From the NCBI GenBank assembly GCA_964059195.1, contig CAXKWD010000004.1, positions 122,236,043-122,300,042 on the forward strand: a stretch of 64,000 nt of DNA, written 5' to 3'. Shown piece by piece: positions 24,334-35,514 of the stretch (positions within the stretch are counted from its first letter, which is position 1; each line of letters starts with the position of its first letter). The translations under genes and the position numbers were made by a program. The stretch is from Ectobius pallidus (Eukaryota > Arthropoda > Insecta > Blattodea > Ectobiidae). The notes below the pieces were generated by a model, which was not told the origin of the DNA, did no database searches, and saw only the letters and a program-made list of their open reading frames with translations.

Positions 24334-25541
24334 TGTTACGTCATGTAATACCTACTTGCAATGCTTGTCATAAATATAGTTTAGATGGCTTTGATTTAAT
24401 TTTCTTTTGTCACTTTCAAAGCCCTCATAGTTTTAATTATTAAGGTATGTCTAGACAATTATTGTTATTATCCTCAAAACCAATATTACTTTATTTATTT
24501 CTAAACACTTTCCCATTTTAACCTTTCTTTGTTTTATTTTATTTCATCTTGCGATTATATATTTAGTATAGTGTTTTTTCATGAATTGATTAATTATTTC
24601 AATGTTCAGATCAAACTATTATTTTGGGTTAGCGGTTATATAATTATTTCAACCTTCTGTTGTTCTAATATAAATCTTCTTCAAAATGGATAACTTTATC
24701 TACGTTCCAATCTTCCTTTCCAAGAGCAAGGAGCTCATTTCCAACCTATAAAAGGTTTATAGCATTTCAAGACAATGCTAATTTCGGGCGGAAAGCCTTT
24801 CTCTTCACCTCTATCATGGATTAAGTAATCCAACGACTTTCAAGATTGCATGCAACGCAATTTTCAAGGACCTCAAGGACTCCTTTACGAAGATAATAGT
24901 TCTTCGTCAATTCTCAGGACATTTAAACTTATCAAGGGGAAAATCATTCATTCTGTGAGTACTTTCGTCAACTACATACCAAAGGTACGTTCCAAGGACC
25001 AAGGATTAGTAGGCTTCGTGAGATTCGCAGTCTCAAAGGAATTTATGTAACTGTGATTCACAATAAATGTAGACATTTTATCATTTAGTAGCAAAGTGTG
25101 TAAATCACTCATTTCAAATCCTCGCTCTTAGCCGCATGTGCTGTGAATATTCAAAATTTGTCATTTTCATGAAACATTAATATACAAATTTTCTAGCTGG
25201 TGAACTAACAATTTCAATAAGCTATATCTTTTTCTCCAATTAATACTGGTCTTCCGATTGTATACAGTTTTCCGATACATTTACATGTGTATTTGGATAG
25301 ATTCATAACATCAAGATTTAAGAAAAACATTTCCAACAAACTCATGTTTAGTTATCCAAGTAGCATCAGTCTATGTGTTCATAAACTGTTTATTCTTCTT
25401 CTCTCTGTGGTTGGAAATGCAATAGAGTTTGTGTTTCGAACCGCAAACATCGCTCATTCTTTCCTATTATGTTATTGCCGGGAATTGCACCCTGAATTCT
25501 ATGGTCCACTACATCAGAGGCCGGGTAGACTGGCGGTAACA
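24334..25541 (+). repeat. 3' LTR of the BEL/Pao element
   Basis: It begins TGTTACGTCATG and ends GGCGGTAACA, with canonical TG and CA ends, and is followed by the target copy ATTGC (25542-25546). It lies in sense direction just upstream of exon 2 of the host gene, which starts at 25759. Confidence 0.9.
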
Positions 25542-25758
25542 ATTGCTGTCATTGGAACTGGAACACAAGTATAGCAAAGTGGTTTCTTGAAAGTCTTAAA
25601 ACCCAACCCTTATGCAGAAATAACATAAATAGCTTCTTTTAGTGCCTTTATCAATTTGTCTAAAAACTCTCGCATAAAGTTCCTTCAATAAGAGTTAAAG
25701 TCAAAGAATAGATAAGAATATACGATATAGCATTTTTATGAGTTCTATTTTGTTTCAG

Positions 25759-25957
25759 GCTGTAATGTTGCTGGCGGTGGCCATTGCAGGTTGCACATAT
25801 GCACAAAAATGTATGTCACACCCTTGTGGAAAACTCAAATGTGATAATGTTACATCCTGTAACATATCCTCTCAGTCTGATTGTGCTGAGGAAGAGGAGT
25901 ATCTCTGCCCAGGACTCATATGTGAATGCTGTGGTGCCTGCGTTAACCGCTCTTTGG
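25759..25957 (+). CDS. Exon 2 of the secreted cysteine-rich peptide gene
   Basis: It encodes residues 6-71 and the first base of the codon for Gly72. The acceptor is TTTTGTTTCAG at 25748-25758 and the donor is G|GTAAGT at 25958. The exon contains the hydrophobic core of the signal peptide (AVMLLAVAIAG), a likely cleavage site after TYA (residue 20), and ten mature cysteines: C23, C28, C33, C39, C47, C55, C60, C62, C63 and C66. The spacing C-x4-C-x4-C-x5-C and the ending CECCGAC resemble insect fungal-protease-inhibitor-like and VWC-like small domains. That is a resemblance only; no inhibitor loop can be assigned. Asn35 (NVT), Asn40 (NIS) and Asn68 (NRS) are possible glycosylation sites. The ATG at 25738 lies in the intron and is a poorer start. 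Confidence 0.8.
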
Positions 25958-25963
25958 GTAAGT

Positions 25964-26733
25964 TTTATTCTTATTTTTACTGTCTTACGAAGACAAATTC
26001 ATAATTGGAGCTTGGGGTTCAGTATCCTCAACTTAACTTAATAATACTCGTGTCATGGGATCTGTGGGATCATTGTTGATATTTTGCTTCTTTCTATAAT
26101 TGAGCTGTTGACCTTACGCACCTGTTCTCACACACCTAACTTTCAATCAAGTGTTTCAACAGTGTGGTAACAAGTTCACAAGTTCACTCCTATGCTATAT
26201 ATAGTGTGACACTGGATTTAGTTTTCATTGCGAGGTCTGATATATGCGATACCTGGTATGTTACTTCTTTATCATTTATTGGTGTGACTATTAGATTACT
26301 CAACCTTGCAAATGAGAAAAATTGGCATAAAGTGATTTATATTACCACAGGCCTACATTTCAGTGGTGGTAAGAATTTTCAATTTCTTGAAGATGAACAA
26401 AATATTTCATGAAAAAAAAATGAAATTTCAATTATAAAAGGACCACCTTATTATATGTGACAACATCATTTATGAGTATCAGAGCAGTTTTTTTTTTATT
26501 TCTTTTTTAGTTTTTTTTTACTTTTTTAATTTTTTTATTTTTTTATTCTGGAACTGGTCCGGATTTAGAACTTTGTTTTGAATTTATCACATAACAGTAT
26601 TAAAAAGGCAAAACAGAAGTAAATGACAATGATGTTGATTTTCTTTGTGAAACTGGAAGTTCTGATAGTAAAGAATAAAAAAAAAGAAAAGAGTGCGTGG
26701 AACGCCACACGACAGAAGTAAAACTTCATTTAT
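25964..26733. other. Intron 2, proximal part
   Basis: No gene was recognised. The ORF at 26164-26412 has no domain. A T-rich low-complexity tract (about 26489-26545) is present. Confidence 0.5.
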
Positions 26734-27142
26734 TTATGTATTTTCTTCAATTTTCCTTTTCTTTGTCACTTTCATCCTCTCACGGTATCCTCTTGCTCTT
26801 TCTGCAATTGATTTCGGTTTTTTAAAGTCTGTGTGTGCCTTTTTATGAGAATTATAGTTTGTATAAGGCAAAATAGATTTTACCATAGGTTCACACGTAT
26901 CAGTTCTATCATGCACTTCACTTACTGATGCTTCACGAGCATTTTCTAATGCTATTCTTCGTGATCGGCTTTCTCTCTTGCGTTCTGCTGCAGTTTTGGC
27001 CGTTACTCTTCATGTATTTTCTTCAATTTTCCTTTTCTTTGTCACTTTCATCCTCTCACGGTATCCTCTTGCTCTTTCTGCAATTGATTTCGGTTTTTTA
27101 AAGTGTGTGTGTGCCTTTTCATGAGATTTATAGTTTGCATAA
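26734..27142 (-). repeat. Tandem duplicated repeat with coding-like minus frame
   Basis: A unit beginning at about 26738 is repeated with a period of about 275 bp from about 27013. The first copy encodes, on the minus strand, a basic segment with SIAERARGYRERMKVTKKRK. The second copy is cut at 27142 by the transposon 27143-30157 and continues at 30158-30216. I recognise the basic motif as recurrent in insect repeats but cannot name the family. Confidence 0.6.
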
Positions 27143-27940
27143 CGAGGGGTTAGAGTCAGACAACGTTAACTCCAAAAACGCAACTTTTCAGGAGGACGAA
27201 AAGAAGGTTGTTATCATTGTTTATTTATCGATAACTTACTTATTTATGAAGATAACACTTTAAAACTTTTACCACACATAGAATTATTCTGCCGGAAGAT
27301 AGTGACGTATGATTAATTGTAATCCCACTGTTTGCTGTAATGAAAATAAATAATTTTCGGAGATAACGTTCTCTGACTCTAAACTGTAACATCAGGTGAC
27401 ATGAGTTAACGTTGCACGAAACAGTAACACTATACTGATATTGTAATTTTATTAATAAGAAAAAATCTTATAATACTGATAGTAGTGCCCATTAAAATTT
27501 ATTAGGGAAAAATAAATTATGCCTATTGACTGGACACTGCAATGAAAGTTGCGATTGTATATAACTAATACCAGATAGGCTACTACACAAGCAGTCTTGG
27601 TATTCCTTCGTTGTGCCTTTGATTCTTCACCTGTACCACTTCCTCGCCTTCAAATAAACTTTTTTTAGAAAATATGGTACGTACACGGGATTATACCTTT
27701 GCCACGTAGGTCTTTCGGGTTTTCCATTTTTCTGCTTGCAATTTTATCAAACTATGATATTTTCTCTTCAGTTACATGTGTTCAATTGAGAAATTCCAAG
27801 ATAGCCTTCTTTGTATTGCAAACTTGTGGAACCCTTCTTGAATGGAGTCATATTTGTAGTATATGTTCTCTTCTTTCGTTCTATACTAAAAGCATACAAT
27901 ATTTAGCCGTCTAACGCTATTTCCATTGGTATCATTTTTT

Positions 27941-29192
27941 TTAAATCACAGTTTTATGGAAGTCATTGAAGTCATAAATGCCTTCCTGCTCCACTTCTGT
28001 AACATGGCATTTGCTTTGCTTTGTCGCCATTCTGACCACAGCATACCAACCCGAAGGATCGAATATATCTATAACTTTGCTAGCATTTTCTGTGTGGGCG
28101 GGAACAGTGTCACACTCCATTTGGGAATATCCTGTTTCAAAAAATATTTGATCTAAATTGACAGCATATAACAAACATTTGAATCGATAGCATTCTTATT
28201 TTATTCGTGACAACTGTGAGACATGAAGCAAATATTCTTCCCGTCTTGGATTATTTTCAAACGATTCAACAAACATTATGCCACCTCTGATGTTCCACGG
28301 CCAGCTATCCCCTCATGCCACATAAAGTTCTCAGCTGTCTGATCCTTACTTACAAAATTTTAATCATCACTCTTTTTTAAAACATTGTCTACCATTGTTT
28401 GAAATATTAAAAGTAGCTAAAAAGAACCCTTGACGTATCTGCCTTCTCTCATTACCTTTTACCAAGTAGTAAAACCTAGAACATTTTCTTTTGGATTTAT
28501 TTTTTTGTTTTGATACATGCTTTTTCTTGTACATCTACTCGTATTAGTTTTCGGATATACTGTCTTTTATTGTCAGTACTTTCAATATTCTAATAATTCA
28601 TATGAATTTCAAGTCTGACTTCTTCAGAATAAATTACATGTTCTAGGACATTTTGAACAGTCGTTTTTAATAAAACCCTTAACTCGTTTCCCTGTCACTA
28701 GTAGTTGATCCATGAGGCATGCCTGCAGCTGTATTTTTCTTGCGTTTATTTTTTTTCCTAGTTGCCGGGATTAGCATTTTTCTCTCTCTTTCCTTGATTT
28801 TCATTAGGATGATCAATATTTACTTCTCCATCGACTGCTGATCTATTTAAACTAGTTACCACAACAGATTCAAAGTCATGCTGAACAGGGACTGTTGTAG
28901 AAGGACCAGACTGGCTTACTGGAGTCAATGTTGTGTAGGATTTGAGGGATTACGTTTTCTTTTTTCTTTCTTTTTTTTTTGTCTGTCCATTACTTTCTCT
29001 GATAGATGCAGAAATATCTTTATCTGTTACCGGCACATATGTTGGATTTTCTTCTGAATCAGACGGCAAGTGAGCAGTGATAGGAACAGCAATAGGTCCC
29101 TGGAAATAAGACATCATTATCTCGATTGAACAATAAGAGTGTAATTTTAATAATAAATTAATACAATAATAATTTATAACATTGTACGTCAA
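27941..29192 (-). pseudogene. Transposase remnant of the Sola-like element
   Basis: The N-terminal part (28950-29192, minus) has an acidic motif, DSEENPTYVPVTDKD. Near 28330 a degenerate frame reads QTAENFMWHEGIAGRG, and 27941-28174 encodes DQIFFETGYSQMECDTVPAH, then DPSGWYAVVR and KCHVTEVE. Together these match the order of a multi-copy insect transposase-like protein (QTAEN... then GHSxMxCD... then WYxVV...), as I recall it. Stops and frameshifts lie between the pieces. The catalytic residues cannot be assigned with confidence. Confidence 0.55.
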
Positions 29193-29255
29193 TTATATAG
29201 GCTATATATAATAATGTGTAATTTAGTACATAGGTAATATTAATGTGTAGTAGTG

Positions 29256-29256
<1 letters not shown>

Positions 29257-29314
<58 letters not shown>

Positions 29315-29338
29315 GTAGTAGTAGTAGTAGTAGTAGTA
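29257..29338. repeat. (ATA)n-(GTA)n microsatellite
   Basis: About 19 ATA units (29257-29313) pass directly into about eight GTA units (29313-29338). It lies inside the Sola-like element. Confidence 0.95.
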
Positions 29339-30157
29339 ACAACTACAGCTTACCAGTGGGCTTGAAGCATCGTGTAATGCATCATGGCATTTCCAGTCTT
29401 CCAAGATGCTAGAAAGGCCTGTATTTAGTGATGGGCAAGGACTGCTGTTGTAGAATATTTTGTTCTGAATATGATCTTCCAGATGATTCTCGTAGGGCTA
29501 AGTAAACTAACAATTTTCCCCTGCCGTGCATATTATTTTCATTAAAATACACTCTCTTACTGCAATAATTTATTACGCTTAGAAACCTCGCAAAACCTGA
29601 ACTGCAGCCAAATCAATCCTAAGTGAATATGATACAATTAATTTTTATACACGGCCTTACAACTACTGCAGCTGTTGTTATTAATATAAGCTGTAATAAG
29701 CTGTCAACAATTAACTACGGCATAAAATCAAAGCATACGTGGAAAAAAGAAGAAAAAAAAAAACTTCAATCGCTTCCGTCATCCCGGACATAAAAGTAAA
29801 TAAATAAACTGAGAGCAGTTGGTAAGGTGAATCATTAAATTGCATATGTAATAGTATGTACATCCAGCGTTAACTCCGCATTTTAAAATAAAATGTTAGA
29901 GTCAGAGAACGCTATCTCGTGTTGAAGCCTTTGAAACGAGCGAAAAGTTAGGGACAGAGAACGTTAAGTCTAGTTGAAGTTCTCTGACTCCAAACTGTTA
30001 CTAAAAACCAAAACGTTATCTCCCGAAAACTTTTAAACTATTGGAAATATCAAAATAAGAATCTGGTGATAGAAAGTAATGGTACTTGTGATAATAAAAA
30101 TGCCTTTAACTGAAAAAGTCATTTTTGGAGTTAACGTTGTCTGACTCTAAGCCCTCG

Positions 30158-30425
30158 ATAAGGCAAAATAGATTTTAATATAGGTTCATACGTATCAGTT
30201 CTATCATGCACTTCATTTAAAATGGTATGCGTTTTCTGCTACGACTTTGTTGATTATAGTGCTGTTCAACTTTTTTCAAAATATACACAGTCAAACGAAA
30301 AGAAAGATGCAGTGTAATTCTCGAGAAGGCGGTGGCTAGTGCTGTTCAACTTTTTTCAAAATGTACACAGTCAAACGAAAAGAAAGATTCAGTGTAATTC
30401 TCGAGAAGGCGGTGGTTTTAAAACA
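30158..30425 (+). repeat. End of target repeat and 80-bp tandem duplication
   Basis: Positions 30158-30216 continue the repeat copy cut by the transposon. Two nearly identical 80-bp units, each with GCTGTTCAACTTTTTTCAAA and ending in AAGGCGGTGG, follow at about 30258-30337 and 30338-30417. Confidence 0.85.
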
Positions 30426-32550
30426 CTTTACCAATGTCGGATAATTTATTTAAATTTTGGATAAGCTTAATCATTGAGTTGAATCATTGAGTTTATTGTT
30501 TTAATTTTTGGATGTTTTAATTCTCTTTTTTAGTTTTGGAAATTTGTATTTTTTAATTTTGGATTTTTAATTTTGGATTTGCGCGGTAATCAACCTCCGG
30601 GTTCCATAAAATAGATAATATACCTTTAGATTGCTTAGGAATTGTCTATTGCCATTGATGAAGTAATGTCTGAAAAATTTCCTTTGATTACTCCTAATCA
30701 TTGAGTTGATTGTTTTCTGTGCAGTCCGCTCCGAAACAAGTAGTTTTGAGTGTGACTGATTTTGTGACTGATTTCGTGACTGATTTCGTTACGGTTTTAG
30801 TGTGACTGATTTTCCGATTTACCCCAACCGCGAGAAAAGAAGTTTTACTTAAAAAAATAGAAAAAAAACAGGGTAGAGACATGACAAAAGAAGAGAAACA
30901 GGTGCTATTAGATGTTAAGGGCTCTGTTTCACCTCATCATTTCAAATGTGCTCAGCATATCCAACACTATGCTATGATATAAGAACTTCAGAAAATAATA
31001 TTAGTTATACTTAAAAATTACTTATGTCCAGTTTAAAAATGAAAAAATAGTATGGATAGGATACTTTGAACACAATGTTAGATGTATTCATTTCAATTTT
31101 TATGGCAGCTTAATTTGATGTGAAATTGATAAGCTTTGAAAACAATCAATATACAGATCTCATTTTTATCAATTATTGTGCTATTAATTGAAGCATACCA
31201 ACTGAAAACTGGGTATGTACAATTTTGAAGGTACTTTTTCCTCAATATTCCTGTAACCATGAGAAAACCTTGCTGTAATATTTCCATAGCAAAGTTTGTT
31301 CATGCATAAACAGAAATCGGCGAAATCCAAAAACAGGTGGCCCCTTAAGCTCCACCCACTCGATATTCACATTTGCACAGACTGTGTGATGTATTTTGTT
31401 TCTTAGCAAAGAAGGATGACCAACTGTCCTTATATATTGTCGCAAATGCCTTGTACCACTGACCTTGTATACTGTCACAAGTGCCTTGTACCCACCTCAT
31501 TATATTTTCCCCCACAAGGTTTGTCAGTCTGTAACCAGTCGTCTAGCGATATGACGTCACACATCTCATGTCCAATCACGAGTTTCTACATAATACGAGG
31601 ACAGAAGAATTCGCTAGATCGTGGTATAAAAGAAAGTGCACCATTTTGGGTGGGTTGGGTGGGATACCACTATCCCAAGGTGCGCCCTGTTTTTTTATTT
31701 TCCCTAGAAATCAAAGCAATAATTCTTTTTTACTAATTCCATGGCACTAATTATAAATATAACAATAAAAATGGTCACTGTTGTCTGAATTTAAATACAT
31801 AACTTAGTCAATGCCTGGTGTATTCATGGCAATGCTTTGTTGGTTATGCAATGCAATGTATATGGAAGAAAAACAAATGAAAGATATTTTAAATTGCACA
31901 AATAATGATAGATTTCAGTGGCATATATAAGGTTGAGATCCTACTTGGTCTACAACGTGGATATTCAAAATTTTGTTGTTTCGTCTTTTAATGGGAAAGC
32001 TGTATTAAGACTTTACACTGACAAACTCTAACAAAGAACAATTCAAATGCTATTGCTTCAATCTATTAAAATTTCGTTCCCTCCTCTACACATTAAATTA
32101 GGACTGGTTAAAAACTTCATAGAAGCATTGGATCATGTAACCTATCAAGAGAACTCACCATTGTGAAAATTTAATCAATTGCCTATAGAATTTAATCATT
32201 TGCTTTGTAATGTTGTTAATAATGCAATGTTGCTGATTAAACAGCGGCACAGAGAGCCAAAGTACTGTGGTTCATATCCTAGGTATGGCATTAATTTTTT
32301 GGTTTGACTGTATCTTTCCAGGTGTGTCTCTTGTTCGACATTCTTGGGAAAGAATGCAATTCCCATTTCCACTCAAAGATTTTGTAAAATAATTTGTAAA
32401 TTAATTATTTCCTTTAGATTTACATGAATTTAAATTTATGTTAATATCATGTTTGGTGCAGGGTTCTTCTAGATTTACTGGAAGTGTTTGTGAAAAATTA
32501 TATTAAGGTTTTATTGTGAAAAAAGCATTTATTACTGTGCTTATGGTACC
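30426..32550. other. Intron 2, simple repeats, no gene recognised
   Basis: The stretch contains TTTTGGAT-type low complexity (30510-30590) and about four copies of a 12-bp unit GTGACTGATTTC (30745-30790). The G-quadruplex motif at 31648-31663 is listed separately. None of the short ORFs shows a domain. Positions just before 32551 are probably the leader of the Jockey LINE. Confidence 0.5.
31648..31663 (+). other. Canonical G-quadruplex motif
   Basis: Four GGG runs with loops of 1, 2 and 1 nt (GGGTGGGTTGGGTGGG) are on the sense strand of intron 2. They are framed by an inverted GTGGTAT (31621-31627) and ATACCAC (31664-31670). Such short loops are known to favour a very stable parallel quadruplex. 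Confidence 0.8.
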
Positions 32551-33130
32551 ATGATCGTAACAAATGAAAATCAAACTAACAACAATGTGACTAAAAGACT
32601 TCGTATGAACAATTGTCCTACTACGTTTTCATACTCTATACCAAATCCTTTTGAACCATTGAGTAATCTAATCCAGGACGAATGCAATGAAAATATGAAT
32701 CAAGAAGATAACAGAAATGATAAATCTCAGGTTAAAATTGTTAAACCACCTCCAATATCAGCAATATGAATACAGTTTTGCAGGCTTTAAACAGCCAAGA
32801 TGTGGATGATCCCTGTTTACCACCCAGTAACGAAGAATCCTTTACCACTATTCTTCATAGACCTCAAACCAAATCCTAATAATGAGAAAATTTATGAAGT
32901 AACAAGATTGTACTATGCACAGTTGTAAAAGTGGAACCTCCTAAACCTAAATGTCATGTCACTCAGTTGCTACAATTGCCAAGAATATGGGCATAGTAAA
33001 AATTATTCTCATAAAAGAGCTCGCTGCACTGAATGCAATGGTCTACAATCTACTGCAGAATGTAAAAAGCCCAGCAATACACCCCCAATGTGCGTCAACT
33101 GTAAAAAAATTCATATTGCTGATGTTACTG
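32551..33130 (+). pseudogene. Jockey ORF1 (Gag-like) remnant
   Basis: The beginning (32551-32769) has the Jockey ORF1 features SIPNPFEPLSN and VKPPPIS. Positions 32956-33130 encode zinc-knuckle modules with CYNCQEYGHSKNYS and CTECNGL, then CVNCKKIH, which would bind the element's RNA. A segment between is shortened and frameshifted, and the C-terminus is lost where an inverted copy of 32654-32752 replaces it. Confidence 0.7.
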
Positions 33131-33141
33131 ATGTAAATAGG

Positions 33142-33239
33142 AGGTGGTTTAACAACTTTAACCTGAGATTTATCAATTCTGTTATCTTCTTGATTCATAT
33201 TCTCATTGCATTCGTCCTGGATTAGTTAACTCAATGGTT
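33142..33239 (-). repeat. Inverted duplication of LINE ORF1 sequence
   Basis: This 98-bp segment is the reverse complement of 32654-32752 in the same LINE with only a few differences. It interrupts the zinc-knuckle region of ORF1 about 400 bp downstream of its source. Confidence 0.85.
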
Positions 33240-33867
33240 CTAAAAGACAACACACAGCTAGTTACAAAGGCTGTCCAGTTCATGTGAAACTTCAAAATTC
33301 AACATCCACTTTCCAAAGAAAGACTTCAGATAATACGAGTACAACTTTACTTCAGCACCTAGAATTAACATGGTATTTGAAAAACATTTTGCTTTGTTAC
33401 AAATACCACCTCAGCCATTTGGCCAAAAATTATATTCAGAAGCAAGCAAATCAACAAACAATGAAAATCAAATGGAAAGCTTGCTGGGTAAATTAGATTC
33501 GTTACTATCATGCTTGGTTCCTCTCATAAACACTCTCACACAAATATTACCTGTGGTTATTAAAAATGTAGCACGCCCTTAAAGGACTCATTTGCATATG
33601 CATGTGGAACTGCCATGGCATAAATAACAAATACCATGTGTTGTTACACTTTCTTTCTCCATATGAAGCAGACATTCTGCTTGCTACAGAAACTAAACTA
33701 GCAACACACATACATTTCAGAATACCAGATTATAAGGTTTATTGTGCTGATCATCCCAGCAATGACAGATAAGGTGGTTTGGCAATAGCCTATTTGTCAA
33801 ATCTGAAATTCATCACAGCGAGCTACCGAGCATAGTAGAGCCAGGATATCAAGTATCCCAAATTTTA

Positions 33868-34331
33868 CAGTGAGTCCATTTTATGAGGAAACCTTGCATC
33901 ACTGCCGCATTGTCGCGCTAGCATCGTATTGCATCGCAGTTGTACAAAGCATACAAGCAGTTAGTTGCTTCGGTGTGTTGTAGTGAGACGCTTGTCTATT
34001 GTTGTCATGTGTTACATAAGACAATAATCGAAAATGTATATGGTTGAACAGCGAATTTATTTGGTGGAATGTTACTTATTGAGAAATAACCATAGATTTT
34101 CTCGTAAATATCCTGACTGTACCTTCCCTGGTGAGTAATCCATAGTGAGTAATAAGTCTCTACATGTAGGCCTATTTTGATAATAAATTGGTTGAGTTAT
34201 TATTTTGTTCCTAAAGTCTTGATTTGCCGGTAGTAACGGAACATGGTCCCCGCCGGTGCAAGCACAACAGTGGGGAAAGTGTGATCAGGGTCAACGCTGT
34301 TAAAAAGTTTCCGCACAAAATGGCCTCCCTG
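33868..34331 (+). mobile_element. Mariner-type MITE inside the LINE
   Basis: The ends are inverted repeats: left CAGTGAGTCCATTTTATGAG, right reversed CAGGGAGGCCATTTTGTGCG. TA flanks both sides (33866-33867 and 34332-34333). The interior keeps a short frame near 34034 (MVEQRIYLVECYLL) that resembles the first helix of a mariner-superfamily transposase, so it is probably a deletion derivative. Confidence 0.75.
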
Positions 34332-35514
34332 TATTACCAATTTTCCATGTGAAACTACAAATCAATTCTTTCTATTCAGCACCAGATTCAGATTTCTGGG
34401 GAATTGTTGATATAATGAAATCACATTATCTTCTTGGTGGAGATTTTATTAGTTAACATCTGAGATGGGGATCCAACATTATCAATCCAAGAGGAAAGCT
34501 GCTTCATGAAGTAATCAATCAATTTAAATTAGAAATTCTGCGCCCAGTTGAACCAACTCATTATCCACATGACAGCAGCACCCCTGATGCCTTGGATTAA
34601 AACAGTACAAGTATGTGTGCAGAAGCATTTGTATTACAGGAATATCCAGCATGCTGCAAAAGTATCTAGCAGCAGTGAAGGACTTAAAACTAAGTCTTTC
34701 ATTTGTACTCCTTACATTGAGCAACTCCATCAAACTAGAAAAGAATACAGCAGGTTGTGAACAAACCAGGTATCCAGCTTATAAAACACTATTGAAAAAA
34801 TATATCCAGAAAACTGAATAGAGCACTGAAGAAGCAATATTATGACTCCCTAGAAGTGAAAATGGAAACCCTCAACTCCCAAGATGGATTCTTATGGGAA
34901 AAAACTAGACGAGTGCTTAAATGTAAAGAAAACATACCTCCCCTGAAAGTTGGCAATCACTGGTACTCAACACCAGAAGAAAAGGCAGATGTTTTCAGTG
35001 CACAATTAAGACAACAGTTTCAACTCAATCCTATTACTAATGTACAGTTCGTTGATCTTGTCTACAGTAGCATATCTCAATCACTGCAACTTTCAAATTT
35101 TCCTAAACTCTTCACCCCTGCTCAGTTGAAAAATGCAATTAATAGATTTCCTCCAAAAAAGGCTCCTGGTGAAGATCTGATAATTCAACCTTTGCTCCCA
35201 AATCTTCCAAGAAAAGCTCTTGTCTTCTCAACACAAATTAACTCCATTCTTCGTCTGACTTATTTTCTGCAAAGATGGAAACATGCATCTGTTGTCATGA
35301 TACCTAAACCCAATAAAAACAAAGGTGATCCGAAAAGCTATCGTCCAATAAGTCTTTCTTTATTATCAAAACTTTTTGAACAGCTATTGCCTAGGCGTCT
35401 TGAACAACTTGCAGCAGTTATACCGTCTATGCAATTTGGTTTTAAACCATTGCACTCCTGCCCACAGCAATTTCACTGAATCATCAACACAATTGACAAT
35501 TGCATAAAACAAGA

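Larger units (their letters stand above)
16431..25541 (+). mobile_element. BEL/Pao LTR retrotransposon, defective, with nested mariner
   Basis: Two direct repeats of about 1.2 kb (16431-17623 and 24334-25541) bound a Gag-protease-RT-integrase region in BEL/Pao order. The 5-bp duplication ATTGC flanks the element (16426-16430 and 25542-25546). The 3' LTR starts TG and ends CA; the 5' LTR start has mutated to TT. Coding capacity is lost: Gag has stops, a mariner-type element sits in the zinc knuckle (20066-21426), the RT core with the catalytic YxDD and RNase H is missing between about 22640 and 22680, and integrase is frameshifted. The LTRs differ at many places, so this is an old insertion. 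It sits in sense orientation in intron 1 and ends about 210 bp before exon 2. Confidence 0.9.
27143..30157 (-). mobile_element. DNA transposon with GAGGG-type TIRs and 4-bp duplication, Sola-like
   Basis: The ends are inverted repeats of about 36 bp: the left reads CGAGGGGTTAGAGTCAGACA and the right, reversed, CGAGGGCTTAGAGTCAGACA. The target copy ATAA flanks both sides (27139-27142 and 30158-30161). The uninterrupted duplicate of the target at about 26855-26880 confirms the boundaries. Interior subterminal copies of the TIR core occur near 27365, 29890, 29950 and 29985. The length is 3015 bp, with transposase remnants on the minus strand. A 4-bp duplication and a GAGGG start suggest the Sola superfamily, which I regard as likely but unproven. 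Confidence 0.75.

Noticed and set aside
25738..26004. 88-codon ORF taken as a complete single-exon gene
   Set aside because: Its first residues come from intron sequence before a strong acceptor at 25757-25758, and its end reads through a perfect donor at 25958. The spliced model gives a better signal peptide and six more cysteines.
29257..29338. CRISPR-like or satellite array
   Set aside because: It is a plain trinucleotide microsatellite, with no spacers. No CRISPR array exists anywhere in the window.
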